A stretch of DNA of 13,029 nucleotides from an uncultured Flavobacteriaceae bacterium (GTDB lineage Bacteria > Bacteroidota > Bacteroidia > Flavobacteriales > Flavobacteriaceae). The stretch spans positions 1-13,029 of the forward strand of contig CALGUD010000083.1 of assembly GCA_937901915.1 (NCBI GenBank). The letters are read 5' to 3'. Made by a program: the position numbers and the translations under genes. This document shows, in pieces, positions 12,650-13,029 of this stretch (the stretch's first letter is position 1; every line of letters starts with the position of its first letter). The notes under the pieces are model-generated. The model was not told where the DNA came from. It saw nothing but the letters and a program-made list of their open reading frames with translations, and ran no database searches.

Positions 12650-13029
12650 CCTGGTTTAATTCTTTTGAATCATTAATCTGTCTTAAAAAATTTTCTATAA
12701 TTTCTATTCGTTTTTTATAATTTTCAACAATAGCTTCAAATACACGGTCGTTATCTAAATTATTTGTAAGTTCTGACCTCAAAACTTCGTATTCTTCATC
12801 CAACGCATCCATAAAAGATAAAAATTCTCTTTTGTCCTCTGTTGTGAGTTCCGGATGGTTTTTTACCAACTCTACCTGGTGAGACACTAAACTTTGGTAG
12901 TAACTATTGGTATCCCGTAACTCATGACTTATAACCACATTCTTTTCTTCAGGATTTAAATATTGAAAGAAAGGGATTAAAACAAATAGTCCCACGATGA
13001 CAGCAAATCCTACGGCAATTTTAAATGGT
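12627..13029 (-). CDS. Membrane-anchored helical protein, possibly anti-sigma-like (5' end outside window)
   Basis: The frame is open up to the right window edge; 133 residues are visible. An internal GTG at 12995 could be read as a start, but the codons upstream of it continue a hydrophobic stretch ('FKIAVGFAVIVGLFVLIPFF') that makes a complete transmembrane helix, so the true start is probably beyond the edge. Behind the helix comes a charged, strongly helical domain with heptad-like leucines ('ELVKNHPELTTEDKREFLSFMDALDEEYEVLRSELTNN', 'VFEAIVENYKKRIEIIENFLRQIND'). From memory, this 'LDEEYxxLrxEL..AxxxNYxxRIxIIExxLxxI' pattern is found at the C-terminus of Bacteroidota proteins encoded next to ECF sigma factors. 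An anti-sigma role is inferred, not shown. The gene overlaps the DUF4097-like gene by 23 bp. Confidence 0.7.
   Translation of the reverse strand, partial: PFKIAVGFAVIVGLFVLIPFFQYLNPEEKNVVISHELRDTNSYYQSLVSHQVELVKNHPELTTEDKREFLSFMDALDEEYEVLRSELTNNLDNDRVFEAIVENYKKRIEIIENFLRQINDSKELNQDENVYIL

Noticed and set aside
12993..12995. GTG as start codon of the rightmost gene
   Set aside because: The frame stays open to the window edge and the upstream codons complete a transmembrane helix, so this GTG is more likely an internal valine.

Overview
The window looks like a chromosomal segment of a member of the Bacteroidota, most likely a flavobacterium. The base composition is AT-rich and the codons are A/T-biased. 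The gene content is typical of that group: a glycine-zipper OmpA lipoprotein, a double-domain universal stress protein, an ExbD of the 'NAGSMADIAFLLLIFFLV' type, a TonB-dependent receptor with an N-terminal carboxypeptidase-regulatory-like domain, a DUF4097-like protein, DUF1835 and SUI1/YciH. At least one promoter fits the TTG-N17-TAnnTTTG consensus of the group. The genus cannot be told from the sequence.

Layout. 1-208 is the C-terminal end of uracil-DNA glycosylase (+). Convergent to it, 4403-259 on the minus strand carries a run of five cytoplasmic genes: a 2OG-Fe(II) dioxygenase, SUI1/YciH, a DUF1835 protein, a uridine-phosphorylase-like protein and a signal-less periplasmic-binding-protein-fold protein. 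A divergent region of about 270 bp follows, then a plus-strand pair (lipocalin-like lipoprotein and OmpA lipoprotein), a strong hairpin and a universal stress protein. From 7018 to the right edge everything is on the minus strand: a lone ExbD, a 0.75-kb non-coding repeat region, a TonB-dependent receptor, a small outer-membrane beta-barrel protein, a DUF4097-like exported protein, and a membrane-anchored helical protein cut by the window edge. The last three look like the downstream part of a cell-envelope operon, possibly sigma/anti-sigma controlled.

The most unusual part is the 756 bp between exbD and the TonB receptor (7564-8319). It holds no credible gene. It is built from several unrelated families of short degenerate tandem repeats. 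Most have a period of exactly 7 bp and the last two have a period of 8 bp. The best is a 112-bp array of 16 in-phase heptads that all begin with AGA and vary behind it. Shorter heptad runs with other words recur in at least two further intergenic gaps (1121-1239 and 6883-7015). This suggests a general feature of this genome's non-coding DNA. The nearest known analogue I can name is the heptanucleotide STRR repeats of filamentous cyanobacteria. An imperfect REP-like palindrome and a 30-nt perfect homopurine mirror repeat lie in the same region.
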